64,000 bases of DNA from Petrolisthes cinctipes (lineage: Eukaryota; Arthropoda; Malacostraca; Decapoda; Porcellanidae). The notes beneath the pieces are model-generated. The model searched no databases and was not told the DNA's origin. It saw only the letters and a list, made by a program, of their open reading frames with translations. The stretch lies in the NCBI GenBank assembly GCA_033782935.1, contig JAWQEG010000287.1, positions 186,001-250,000 on the forward strand, read 5' to 3'. Of this stretch, positions 38,851-50,911 are shown piece by piece (position 1 is the first letter of the stretch; the number at the start of each line of letters is the position of its first letter). The translations under genes and the position numbers were made by a program.

Positions 38851-40439
38851 TCTCAAAACACCCGAAAATTCGATATTTTTGGGTCCCAGAAGCGATCTGT
38901 ACATGCCTACTCCGTGTTAATGTATTTTCAAAATACAGCCCAAAACATGTTGAAAATCGATATTTTAGGTGCCCAAAGTCAATATGTGTATGCATCTTCT
39001 GTACCCGTGTATATCCCTAATTCAGGTTCAAAACACCAGAAAATTCAATATTTTGGGGTCCCAGAAGCGATCTGTACATGCCTACTCCTTGCTAGAATGT
39101 TTTCAAGATACAGACCCAAAACATGCTCAAAATCGATATTTTAAGTGCAAAAAGTCGATATGTGCATGCATCTTCTGTACCCGTTTATATCTCAAATTCA
39201 GGCTCAAAACACCCGAAAATTCAATATTTTTGGGTCCCAGAAGCGATCTGTACGTGCATACTCCGTGTTAGAGTGTTTTTAAAATAGAGGCCCAAAACAT
39301 GCTGTAAATCGATATTATAGCTGCCTAAAGTCAATATGTGTATGCATCTTCTGTACCCGTCTATATCCCAAATTCAGGTTCAAAACACTCGAAAATTCGA
39401 TATTTTTGGGTCCCAGAAGCAATCTGGACATGCCTACTTCTTGCTAGAAAGTTTTCAAGAAACAGACCCAAAACATGCTCAAAATCAATATTTTAGGTGC
39501 AAAAAGTCGATATGTTCATGCATCTTCTGTACCCGTTTATATCTCAAATTCAGGCTCAAAACACCCAAAAAATCGATATTTTTGTGTCCCAGAAGCGATC
39601 TGTACATGTCTACACCGTGTTAGAGTATGTTCAAAATACAGGCCCAAAACATGCTCAAAATCGATATTTTAGGTGCCCAAAGTCGATATGTGCATGCATC
39701 TTCTGTACCCGTTCATATCTCAAATTCAGGCTCAGAACACCCGAAAATTCGATTTATTTGGGTCCCAGAAGCGATCTGTACGTGTCTACTCCGTGTTAGA
39801 GTATTTTAAGAATAAAGGCCTAAAACATGCTCAAAATCGATATTTTGGGTGCCAAAAGTCGATATGTGCATGCATCTTCTGTACCCGTTTATATCTCAAA
39901 TTCAGAATCAAAACACCCGAATATTCGATGTTTTTGGGTCCCAAAAGCCATCTGTACATGCATACTCCGTGTTAGAGTATTTTCAAAATACAGGCCTAAA
40001 ACATGCTGAAAATCGATATTTTAGGTGCCCGAAGTCAATATGTGTATGCATCTTCTGTACCCGTCTATATCTCAAATTCAGGTTCAAAACACTCGAAAAT
40101 TCGATATTTTTGGGTCCCAGAAGCAATCTGTACATACCTACTTCTTGCTAGAATGTTTTCAAGATACACACCCAAAACATGCTAAAAATCGATATTTTAG
40201 GTGCAAAAAGTCGATATGTGCATGCATCTTCTGTACCCGTTTATATCTCAAATTCAGGCTCAAAACACCCGAAAATTCCATATTTTTGGGTCCCTTAAGC
40301 GATCTGTACATGCATACTCAGTGCTAGAATGTTTTCAAAATATAGGCTCAAAACATGCTAAAAATCGATATTTTAGGTGTCCAAAGTCGATATGTGCATG
40401 CTTCTTCTGTACCCGTTTATATCTCAAATTCAGGCTCAA
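38834..40439. repeat. 3,694-bp-offset duplicate, copy F2
   Basis: Near-identical partner of F1. The region from about 39,950 to 40,805 also pairs with 37,137-37,992 at offset 2,813, so the F and G families together form one continuous history of repeated unequal exchange over 35.1-40.8 kb. Confidence 0.9.
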
Positions 40440-40559
40440 AACACCCGAAAATTCGATATTTTTGGGTCCCAAAAGCGATCTGTACATGTCTACTCCGTGT
40501 TAGAGTATTTTTAAAATACAGGCCCAAAACATACTAAAAATCGATATTTTAGGTGCCCA

Positions 40560-41486
40560 AAGTCGATATGTGCATGCATCTTCTGTACCCGTTTATATAT
40601 CAAATTCAGGCTCAAAACACCTAAAATTCAATATTTTTGGGTCCCAGAAGCTATCTGTACATGCATACTCCGTGTTAGTGTTTTTAAAATAGAGACCCAA
40701 AACATGCTGTAAATCGATATTTTAGCTGCCAAAAGTCAATATGTGTATGCATCTTCTGTACCCGTCTATATCCCAAATTCAGGTTCAAAACACTCGAAAA
40801 TTCGATATTTTTGGGTTCCAGAAGCGATCTGTACATGTCTACACCGTGTTAGAGTATTTTCAAAATACAGGCCCAAAACATGCTCAAAATCGATATTTTA
40901 GGTGCCCAAAGTCGATATGTGCATGCATCTTCTGTACCCGTTTATATCTCAAATTCAGTCTCAAAACACCCGAAAATTCGATATTTTTGGGTCCCAGAAG
41001 CGATCTGTAGATGCCTACTCCGTGTTAATGTATTTTCAAAATACAGGCCCAAAACATGCTGAAAATCGATATTTTAGCTGCCCAAAGTCAATATGTGTAT
41101 GCATCTTCTGTACCCTTCTATATCCCAAAATCAGGTTCAAAACACTCGAAAATTCGATATTTTTGGGTCCCAGAAGCAATCTGTACATGCCTACTTCTTG
41201 CTAGAAAGTTTTCAAGTTACAGACCCAAAACATGCTGAAAATTGATATTTTAGGTGCACAAAGTCAATATGTGTATGCATTCTCTGTACCCGGTTATATC
41301 TCAAATTCAGGCTCAAAACACCCGAAAATTCAATTTTTTTGGGTCCCAGAAGCGATCTGTACATGCCTACTCAGTTTTAGAATGATTTCATAATAGAGGC
41401 TCAGAACATGCTAAAAATCGATATTTTGGGTGCCCAAAGTCGATATGTGCATGAATCTTCTGTACCCGTTTATATCTCAAATTCAG
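40560..41486. repeat. Three-copy segment, copy H2, one monomer lost
   Basis: Third member of the H family. Relative to H1 the offset is 2,813 bp at the left end, 2,811 after a 2-bp loss (GTGTTAGTGTTTTT near 40,676), and 2,636 after about 40,815. The last step is a loss of 175 bp, one monomer. The join lies in the shared stretch GGGTTCCAGAAGCGATCTG, so a monomer was removed without disturbing the register. Confidence 0.88.
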
Positions 41487-42313
41487 GCTCAAAACACCCA
41501 AAAATTCGATATTTTTGTGTCCCAGAAGCGATCTGTACGTGTCTACTCCGTGTTAGAGTATTTTCAAAACACAGGCCCAAAATATGCTCAAAATCGATAT
41601 TTTGGGTGCCCAAAGTCGATATGTGCATGCATCTTCTGTACCCGTTTATGTCTCAAATTCAGACTCAAAACACCCGAATATTCGATATTTTTGGGTCTCA
41701 AAAGCCATCTGTGCATGCATACTCTGTGTTAGAGTATTTTTAAAATACAGGCCTAAAACATGCTGAAAATCGATATTTTAGCTGCCCAAAGTCAATATGT
41801 GCATGCATCTTCTGTACCCGTTTATATCTCAAATTCAGGCTCAAAACAACCAAAAAATCAATATTTATGGGTCCCAGAAGCGATCTGTACATGCCTACTC
41901 CGTGTTAGAGTTTTTTCAAAATACAGACTCAAAACATGCTCAAAATCGATATTTTATGTGCCCAAAGTCGATATGTGCATGTATCTTCTGTACCCGTTTA
42001 TATCTCAAATTCAGGCTCAAAACACCCAAAAATTCAATATTTTTGGGTCCCAGAAGCGATCTGTACATGCATACTCCGTGTTGAAGTATTTTCAAAATAC
42101 AGGCCCAAAACATGCTCAAAATCGATATTTAAGGTGCCCAAAGTCGATATGTGCATGCATCTTCTGTACCCGTTTATATCCCAAATTCAGGCTCAAAACA
42201 ACCTAAAATTCAATATTTTTGGGTACCAGAAGCGATCTGTACGTGCATACTCCGTGTTAGAGTGTTTTTAAAATAGAGGCCCAAAACATGCTGTAAATCG
42301 ATATTTTAGCTGC
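40824..42313. repeat. 1,934-bp-offset HOR (11 monomers), copy I1
   Basis: About 1.49 kb repeated at 42,758-44,247. I noted four or so substitutions: CACAGGCCC against TACAGGCCC near 41,571/43,505, AACAACCAAAAAATC against AACACCCAAAAAATC near 41,848/43,782, TATATCCC against TATATCTC near 42,179/44,113, and AACAACCTAAAA against AACACCCTAAAA near 42,199/44,133. The left part overlaps H2. Confidence 0.92.
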
Positions 42314-42316
42314 CTA

Positions 42317-43420
42317 AAGTCGATATGTGCATGCATCTTCTGTACCCGTTTATATATCAAATTCAGGCTCAAAACACCTAAAATTCAATATTTTTGGGTC
42401 CCAGAAGCTATCTGTACATGCATACTCCGTGTTAGAGTGTTTTTAAAATAGAGACCCAAAACATGCTGTGAATCGATATTTTAGCTGCCAAAAGTCAATA
42501 TGTGTATGCATCTTCTGTACCCGTCTATATCCCAAATTCAGGTTCAAAACACTCGAAAATTCGATATTTTTGGGTTCCAGAAGCAATCTGTACATGCCTA
42601 CTTCTTGCTAGAATGTTTTCAAGATACACACCCAAAACATGCTCAAAATCGATATTTTAGGTGCAAAAAGTCGATATATGTATGCATCTTCTGTACCCGT
42701 TTATATCTCAAATTCAGGCTCAAAACTCCGAAAAATCGATATTTTTGTGTCCCAGAAGCGATCTGTACATGTCTACACCGTGTTAGAGTATTTTCAAAAT
42801 ACAGGCCCAAAACATGCTCAAAATCGATATTTTAGGTGCCCAAAGTCGATATGTGCATGCATCTTCTGTACCCGTTTATATCTCAAATTCAGTCTCAAAA
42901 CACCCGAAAATTCGATATTTTTGGGTCCCAGAAGCGATCTGTAGATGCCTACTCCGTGTTAATGTATTTTCAAAATACAGGCCCAAAACATGCTGAAAAT
43001 CGATATTTTAGCTGCCCAAAGTCAATATGTGTATGCATCTTCTGTACCCTTCTATATCCCAAAATCAGGTTCAAAACACTCGAAAATTCGATATTTTTGG
43101 GTCCCAGAAGCAATCTGTACATGCCTACTTCTTGCTAGAAAGTTTTCAAGTTACAGACCCAAAACATGCTGAAAATTGATATTTTAGGTGCACAAAGTCA
43201 ATATGTGTATGCATTCTCTGTACCCGGTTATATCTCAAATTCAGGCTCAAAACACCCGAAAATTCAATTTTTTTGGGTCCCAGAAGCGATCTGTACATGC
43301 CTACTCAGTTTTAGAATGATTTCATAATAGAGGCTCAGAACATGCTAAAAATCGATATTTTGGGTGCCCAAAGTCGATATGTGCATGAATCTTCTGTACC
43401 CGTTTATATCTCAAATTCAG
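42317..43420. repeat. Three-copy segment, copy H3
   Basis: Full-length partner of H1 at offset 4,570 bp (26 monomers minus 6). It retains the monomer missing from H2. Its right half is also the left part of I2, showing that the 1,934-bp event and the H copies overlap. Confidence 0.9.
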
Positions 43421-44247
43421 GCTCAAAACACCCAAAAATTCGATATTTTTGTGTCCCAGAAGCGATCTGTACGTGTCTACTCCGTGTTAGAGTATTTTCA
43501 AAATACAGGCCCAAAATATGCTCAAAATCGATATTTTGGGTGCCCAAAGTCGATATGTGCATGCATCTTCTGTACCCGTTTATGTCTCAAATTCAGACTC
43601 AAAACACCCGAATATTCGATATTTTTGGGTCTCAAAAGCCATCTGTGCATGCATACTCTGTGTTAGAGTATTTTTAAAATACAGGCCTAAAACATGCTGA
43701 AAATCGATATTTTAGCTGCCCAAAGTCAATATGTGCATGCATCTTCTGTACCCGTTTATATCTCAAATTCAGGCTCAAAACACCCAAAAAATCAATATTT
43801 ATGGGTCCCAGAAGCGATCTGTACATGCCTACTCCGTGTTAGAGTTTTTTCAAAATACAGACTCAAAACATGCTCAAAATCGATATTTTATGTGCCCAAA
43901 GTCGATATGTGCATGTATCTTCTGTACCCGTTTATATCTCAAATTCAGGCTCAAAACACCCAAAAATTCAATATTTTTGGGTCCCAGAAGCGATCTGTAC
44001 ATGCATACTCCGTGTTGAAGTATTTTCAAAATACAGGCCCAAAACATGCTCAAAATCGATATTTAAGGTGCCCAAAGTCGATATGTGCATGCATCTTCTG
44101 TACCCGTTTATATCTCAAATTCAGGCTCAAAACACCCTAAAATTCAATATTTTTGGGTACCAGAAGCGATCTGTACGTGCATACTCCGTGTTAGAGTGTT
44201 TTTAAAATAGAGGCCCAAAACATGCTGTAAATCGATATTTTAGCTGC
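42758..44247. repeat. 1,934-bp-offset HOR (11 monomers), copy I2
   Basis: Partner of I1. Identity ends at about 44,250, where this copy reads AAAGTCAATATGTGTATGC and I1 reads AAAGTCGATATGTGCATGC. Confidence 0.92.
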
Positions 44248-45961
44248 CTAAAGTCAATATGTGTATGCATCTTCTGTACCCGTCTATATCCCAATTTCAG
44301 GTTCAAAACACTCGAAAATTCGATATTTTTGGGTCCCAGAAGCAATCTGGACATGCCTACTTCTTGCTAGAAAGTTTTCAAGATACAGACCCAAAATATG
44401 CTCAAAATCCATATTTTAGGTGCAAAAAGTCGATATGTTCATGCATCTTCTGTACCCGTTTAAATCTCAAATTCAGGCTCAAAACACCCAAAAAATCGAT
44501 ATTTTTGTGTCCCAGAAGCGATCTGTACATGTCTACACCGTGTTAGAGTATTTTCAAAATACAGGCCCAAAACATGCTCAAAATCGATATTTTATGTGCC
44601 AAAAGTCGATATGTGCATGCATCTTCTGTACCCGTTCATATCTCAAATTCAGGCTCAGAACACCCGAAAATTCGATTTATTTGGGTCCCAGAAGCGATCT
44701 GTACGTGTCTACTCCGTGTTAGAGTATTTTAAAAATACAGGCCTAAAACATGCTCAAAATCGATATTTTGGGTGCCCAAAGTCGATATGTGCATGCATCT
44801 TCTGTACCCGTTTATATCTCAAATTCAGAATCAAAACACCCGTATATTCGATGTTTTTTGGTCCCAAAAGCCATCTGTACATGCATACTCCGTGTTAGAG
44901 TATTTTCAAAATACAGGCCTAAAACATGCTGAAAATCGATATTTTAGCTGCCCAAAGTCAATATGTGTATGCATCTTCTGTACCCGTCTATATCTCAAAT
45001 TCAGGTTCAAAACACTCGAAAATTCGATATTTTTGGGTCCCAGAAGCAATCTGTACATACCTACTTCTTGCTAGAATGTTTTCAAGATACACACCCAAAA
45101 CATGCTCAAAATCGATATTTTAGGTGCAAAAAGTCGATATGTGCATGCATCTTCTGTACCCGTTTATATCTCAAATTCAGGCTCAAAACACCCAAAAATT
45201 CAATATTTTTGGGTCCCTTAAGCGATCTGTACATGCATACTCAGTGCTAGAATGTTTTCAAAATATAGGCTCAAAACATGCTAAAAATCGATATTTTAGG
45301 TGTCCAAAGTCGATATGTGCATGCTTCTTCTGTACCCGTTTATATCTCAAATTCAGGCTCAAAACACCTAAAATTCAATATTTTTGGGTCCCAGAAGCTA
45401 TCTGTACGTGCATACTCCGTGTTAGAGTGTTTTTAAAATAGAGGCCCATAACATGCTGTAAATCGATATTTTAGCTGCCAAAAGTCAATATGTGTATGCA
45501 TCTTCTGTACCCGTCTATATCCCAAATTCAGGTTCAAAACACTCGAAAATTCGATATTTTTGGGTTCCAGAAGCAATCTGTACATGCCTACTTCTTGCTA
45601 GAATGTTTTCAAGATACACACCCAAAACATGCTCAAAATCGATATATTAGGTGCAAAAAGTCGATATATGCATGCATCTTCTGTACCCGTTTATATCTCA
45701 AATTCAGGCTCAAAACTCCGAAAAATCGATATTTTTGTGTCCCTGAAGCGATCTGTACATGTCTACACCGTGTTAAAGTATTTTCAAAATCCAGGCCCAA
45801 AACATGCTCAAAATCGATATTTTAGGTGCCCAAAGTCGATATGTGCATGCATCTTCCGTACCCGTTCATATCTCAAATTCAGGCTCAGAGCACCCGAAAA
45901 TTCGATTTATTTGGGTCCCAGAAGCGATCTGTACGTGTCTACTCCGTGTTAGAGTATTTTA
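44248..45961. repeat. Older copy of the 37.8-40.4 kb organisation
   Basis: Ten monomers in the same order as 39,325-40,400 (offset 4,923 for 44,259-45,330), then matching 37,797 to about 38,240 (offset 7,560). Many more base differences than in the pairs above, so this looks like an earlier duplicate. Examples are CCGTATATTCGATGTTTTTTGG near 44,849 and CCATAACATGCTG near 45,446. Confidence 0.78.
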
Positions 45962-46841
45962 AAAATACAGGCCTAAAACATGCTCAAAATCGATATTTTG
46001 GGTGCCCAAAGTCGATATGTGCATGCATCTTCTGTACCCGTTTATATCTCAAATTCAGAATCAAAACACCCGAATATTCGATGTTTTTGGGTCCCAAAAG
46101 CCATCTGTACATGCCTACTCCGTGTTAGAGTATTTTAAAAATACAGGCCTAAAACATGCTGAAAATCGATATTTTAGCTGCCCAAAGTCAATATGTGTAT
46201 GCATCTTCTGTACCCGTCTATATTTCAAATTCAGGTTCAAAACACTCGAAAATTCGATATTTTTGGGTCCCCGAAGCATTCTGTACATACCTACTTCTTG
46301 CTAGAATGTTTTCAAGTTACACACCCAAAACATGCTCAAAATCGATATTTTAGGTGCAAAAAGTCGATATGTGCATGCATCTTCTGTACCCGTTTATATC
46401 TCAAATTCAGGCTCAAAACACCCGAAAATTCGATTTATTTGGGTCCCAGACGCGATCTGTACGTGCATACTCCATGTTAGAGTGTTTTTAAAATATAGGC
46501 CAAAAACATGCTGAAAATCGATATTTTAGGTGCCCAAAGTCAATATGTGTATGCATCTTCTGTACCCGTGTATATCCCTAATTCAGGTTCAAAACACCCA
46601 AAAAATCGATATTTTTGTGTCCCAGAAGCGATCTGTACATGTCTATACTGTGTTAGAGTATTTTCAAAATACAGGCCCAAAACATGCTCAAAATCGATAT
46701 TTTAGGTGCCCAAAGTCGATATGTGAATGCATCTTCTGTACCCGTTTATATCTCAAATTCAGACTCAAAACACCCGATTATTCGATATTTTTGGGTCCCA
46801 AAAGCCATCTGTACATGCATACTCCGTGTTAGAGTATTTTC
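45962..46841. repeat. Exact 880-bp tandem HOR (5 monomers), copy J1
   Basis: Five monomers of exactly 880 bp total, repeated in tandem. Shared private variants are GAAGCATTCTGTACATACC near 46,273/47,153, CCAGACGCGATCTG near 46,447/47,327, TATACTGTGTTAG near 46,644/47,524 and GATATGTGAATGC near 46,723/47,603. Confidence 0.93.
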
Positions 46842-47743
46842 AAAATACAGGCCTAAAACATGCTCAAAATCGATATTTTGGGTGCCCAAAGTCGATATGT
46901 GCATGCATCTTCTGTACCCGTTTATATCTCAAATTCAGAATCAAAACACCCGAATATTCGATGTTTTTGGGTCCCAAAAGCCATCTGTACATGCCTACTC
47001 CGTGTTAGAGTATTTTAAAAATACAGGCCTAAAACATGCTGAAAATCGATATTTTAGCTGCCCAAAGTCAATATGTGTATGCATCTTCTGTACCCGTCTA
47101 TATTTCAAATTCAGGTTCAAAACACTCGAAAATTCGATATTTTTGGGTCCCCGAAGCATTCTGTACATACCTACTTCTTGCTAGAATGTTTTCAAGTTAC
47201 ACACCCAAAACATGCTCAAAATCGATATTTTAGGTGCAAAAAGTCGATATGTGCATGCATCTTCTGTACCCGTTTATATCTCAAATTCAGGCTCAAAACA
47301 CCCGAAAATTCGATTTATTTGGGTCCCAGACGCGATCTGTACGTGCATACTCCATGTTAGAGTGTTTTTAAAATGTAGGCCAAAAACATGCTGAAAATCG
47401 ATATTTTAGGTGCCCAAAGTCAATATGTGTATGCATCTTCTGTACCCGTGTATATCCCTAATTCAGGTTCAAAACACCCAAAAAATCGATATTTTTGTGT
47501 CCCAGAAGCGATCTGTACATGTCTATACTGTGTTAGAGTATTTTCAAAATACAGGCCCAAAACATGCTCAAAATCGATATTTTAGGTGCCCAAAGTCGAT
47601 ATGTGAATGCATCTTCTGTACCCGTTTATATCTCAAATTCAGACTCAAAACACCCGATTATTCGATATTTTTGGGTCCCAAAAGCCATCTGTACATGCAT
47701 ACTCCGTGTTAGAGTATTTTCAAAATACAGGCCTAAAACATGC
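46842..47743. repeat. Exact 880-bp tandem HOR (5 monomers), copy J2
   Basis: Second copy of the 880-bp unit. By eye I see one clear substitution in the body (AAATATAGGCC near 46,494, AAATGTAGGCC near 47,374). The match overlaps the J1 end by about 20 bp and ends where GCTGTAAATCG replaces GCTCAAAATCG. Confidence 0.93.
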
Positions 47744-49781
47744 TGTAAATCGATATTTTAGCTGCCCAAAGTCAATATGTGTATGCATCTTCTGTACCCG
47801 TCTATATCCAAAATTCAGGTTCAAAACACTCAAAAATTCGATATTTTTGGGTCCCAGAAGCAATCTGTATATGCCTACTTCTTGCTAGAAAGTTTTCAAG
47901 ATACAGACCAAAAACATGCTCAAAATTGATATTTTAGGTGCAAAAAGTCGATATGTGCATGTATCTTCTGTACCCGTTTATATCTCAAATTCAGGCTCAA
48001 AACACCCAAAAATTCAATATTTTTGGGTCCCAGAAGCGATCTGTACATGTCTACTCAGTGCTAGACTGTTTTTAAAATATAGGCTTAAAACATGCTAAAA
48101 ATCGACATTTTAGGTGTCCAAAGTCGATATGTGCATACATCTTTTGTACCAGTTTATATCCCAAATTCAGGCTCAAAACTCCGAAAATTCGATATTTTTG
48201 GGTCCCAGAAGCGATCTGTACATGCCTAATCCTTACTAGAATGTTTTTAAGATACAGACCCAAAACAAGCTCAAAATCAATATTTTAGGTGCAAAAAGTC
48301 GATATGTGCCTGCATCTTCAGTATCTGTTTATATCTCAAATTCAGGCTCAAAACACCCGAAAATTTAATTTTTTTGTGTCCCATAAGCTATCTGTACATG
48401 CTTACTTAGTGATAGAATAATTTCAAAATATTGGCCCAAAACATACTAAAAATCGATATTTTGGGTGCCCAAAGTCGATATGTGCATGCATCTTCTGTAC
48501 CCGTTTATATCTCAAATTCAGTCTCAAAACACCCGAAAATTCGATATTTTTGAATCCAAGAATTGATCTGTACATGCCTACTCTGTGCTAGAATGTTTTC
48601 CAAATATAGAGTCAAAACATGCTAAAAATCGATATTTTATGTGTCCCAAGTCGATATGTGCATGCATGTTCTGTACCCTTTTATATCCCAAATTCAGGCT
48701 TAAAACACCCGAAAATTCGATATTTTTGGATCCCAGAAGCGATCTGTAAATATCTACTCAGTGTTAGAATGTTTTCAAAATATAGGCTTAAAACATGCTA
48801 AAATTCGATATTTTAGTTGTCCAAAGTCTTTTGTACCCGTTTATATCCCAAATTCAGGCTCAAAACACCCGAAAATTTAATTTTTTTGGGTCCCAGAAGC
48901 TCTCTGTACATGCTTACTTAGTGATAGAATATTTTCAAAATATTGGCCCAAAACATACTACAAATCGATATTTTGGGTGCCCAAAGTCGATATGTGCATG
49001 CATCTTCTGTACCCGTTTATATCTCAAATTCAGTTTCAAAACACCCGAAAATTAGATATTTTTGTGTCCCAGAAGCGATATGTCTATGCCTACTCCTTCT
49101 TAGAATGTTTTCAAGATACAGACCCAAAACATGCTAAAAATAGATATATTAGGTGCAAAAAGTCGATATGTGCATGCATCTTCAGTATCCATTTATATCT
49201 CAAAATAAGGCTCAAAATACCCGAAAATTCGGTATTTTTGGGTCCCAGAAGCGATCTGTACATGCCTACACCTTACTAGAATGTTTTTAAGATACAGTCC
49301 CAAAACAAGCTCAAAATCAATATTTTAGGTGCAAAAAGTCGATATGTGCCTGCATCTTCAGTACCCTTTCATATCTCAAATTCAGGCTCAAAACACCCAA
49401 AAATTCAATATTTTTGTGTCCCAAAAGCGATCTGTACGTGTCTACTCCGTGTTAGAGTGTTTTTAAAATATAGGCCCAAAACATGCTGAAAATTGATATT
49501 TTAGGTGCCCAAAGTCAATATGTGTATGCATCTTCTGTACCCGTCTATATCCCAAATTCAGGTTCAAAACACCAGAAAATTCGATATTTTTTGGTACCAG
49601 AAGCGATCTGTACATGCCTACTCCTTGCTAGAATGTTTTTCAAGATACAGACCCAAAACATGCTCAAAATCGATATTTTAGGTGCAAAAAGTCGATATGT
49701 GCATGCATCCTCTGTACCCGGTTATATCCCAAATTCTGGCTCAAAACACCCGAAAATTCGATTTATTTGGGTCCCAGAAGC
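47744..49781. repeat. Old, diverged monomer block
   Basis: About 11.5 monomers with high divergence, resembling types in the first 5 kb: GTGCCTGCATCTTCAGTA, ATATTGGCCCAAAACATACTA, and poly-T variants such as AATTTAATTTTTTTG. A 16-bp loss at about 48,828 removes GATATGTGCATGCATC from one monomer (AAAGTCTTTTGTACCCG), and the distance between flanking landmarks (48,658 and 48,994) is 336 instead of 352. No HOR partner inside the block. Confidence 0.82.
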
Positions 49782-50032
49782 GATCTGTACATGCCTACTT
49801 CTTGCTAGAAAGTTTTCAAGATACAGACCAAAAACATGCTCAAAATCGATATTTTAGGTGCAAAAATTCGATATGTGAATGTATCTTCTGTACCCGTTTA
49901 TATCTCAAATTCAAGCTCAAAACTCCGAAAATTCGATATTTTTGTGTCCCAGAAGCCATCTGTACCTGCATACTCCGTGTTAGAGTGTTTTTAAAATATA
50001 GGCCCAAAACATGCTGAAAATTGATATTTTAG
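49782..50032. repeat. Partial leading unit of the 5/6-monomer ladder
   Basis: The last monomer and a half of a ladder unit, matching 50,661-50,911 at offset 879. Shared markers are GTTTTCAAGATACAGACC, AAAAATTCGATATGTGAATG and an ACCTGCATACTCCG ending. Left of here the order changes to the older block. Confidence 0.82.
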
Positions 50033-50911
50033 GTGCACAAAGTCAATATGAGTATGCATTCTCTGTACCCGGTTATATCTCAAATTCAGGCTCAAAACAC
50101 CCGAAAATTCAATATTTTTGGGTCCCAAAAGCGATCTGTACATGCCTACTCAGTGCTAGAATGTTATCAAAATAGAGGCTCAGAACATGCTAAAAATCGA
50201 TATTTTAGGTGCCCGAAGTCGATATGTGCATGCATCTTCTGTACCCGTTTATATCTCAAATTCAGGCTCAAAACACCCAAAAATTCGATATTTTTGTGTC
50301 CCAGAAGCGATCTGTACATGTCTATACCGTGTTAGAGTATTTTCAAAATAGAGGCCCAAAACATGCTCAAAATCGATATTTTAGGTGCCCAAATTCGATA
50401 TGTGCATGCATCTTCTGTACCCGTTTATATCTCAAATTCAGACTCAAAACACCCGATTATTCGATATTTTTGGGTCCCAAAAGCCATCTGTACATGCATA
50501 CTCCGTGTTAGAGTATTTTCAAAATACAGGCCTAAAACATGCAGTAAATCGATATTTTAGCTGCCCAAAGTCAATATGTGTATGCATCTTCTGTACCCGT
50601 CTATATCCCAAATTCATTTTCAAAACACTCGAAAATTCGATATTTTTGGGTCCCAGAAGCAATCTGTACATGCCTACTTCTTGCTAGAAAGTTTTCAAGA
50701 TACAGACCAAAAACATGCTCAAAATCGATATTTTAGGTGCAAAAATTCGATATGTGAATGTATCTTCTGTACCCGTTTATATCTCAAATTCAGGCTCAAA
50801 ACTCCGAAAATTCGATATTTTTGTGTCCCAGAAGCGATCTGTACCTGCATACTCCGTGTTAGAGTGTTTTTAAAATATAGGCCCAAAACATGCTGAAAAT
50901 TGATATTTTAG
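50033..50911. repeat. Ladder unit K1, 5 monomers (879 bp)
   Basis: Monomer order by the bases after AGGTG or AGCTG: CACAAAG with CAATATG; CCCGAAG; CCCAAATTCG; GCTGCCCAAAG with CAATATG; CAAAAATTCG. The order repeats in the next unit, with one extra monomer there. Confidence 0.92.
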
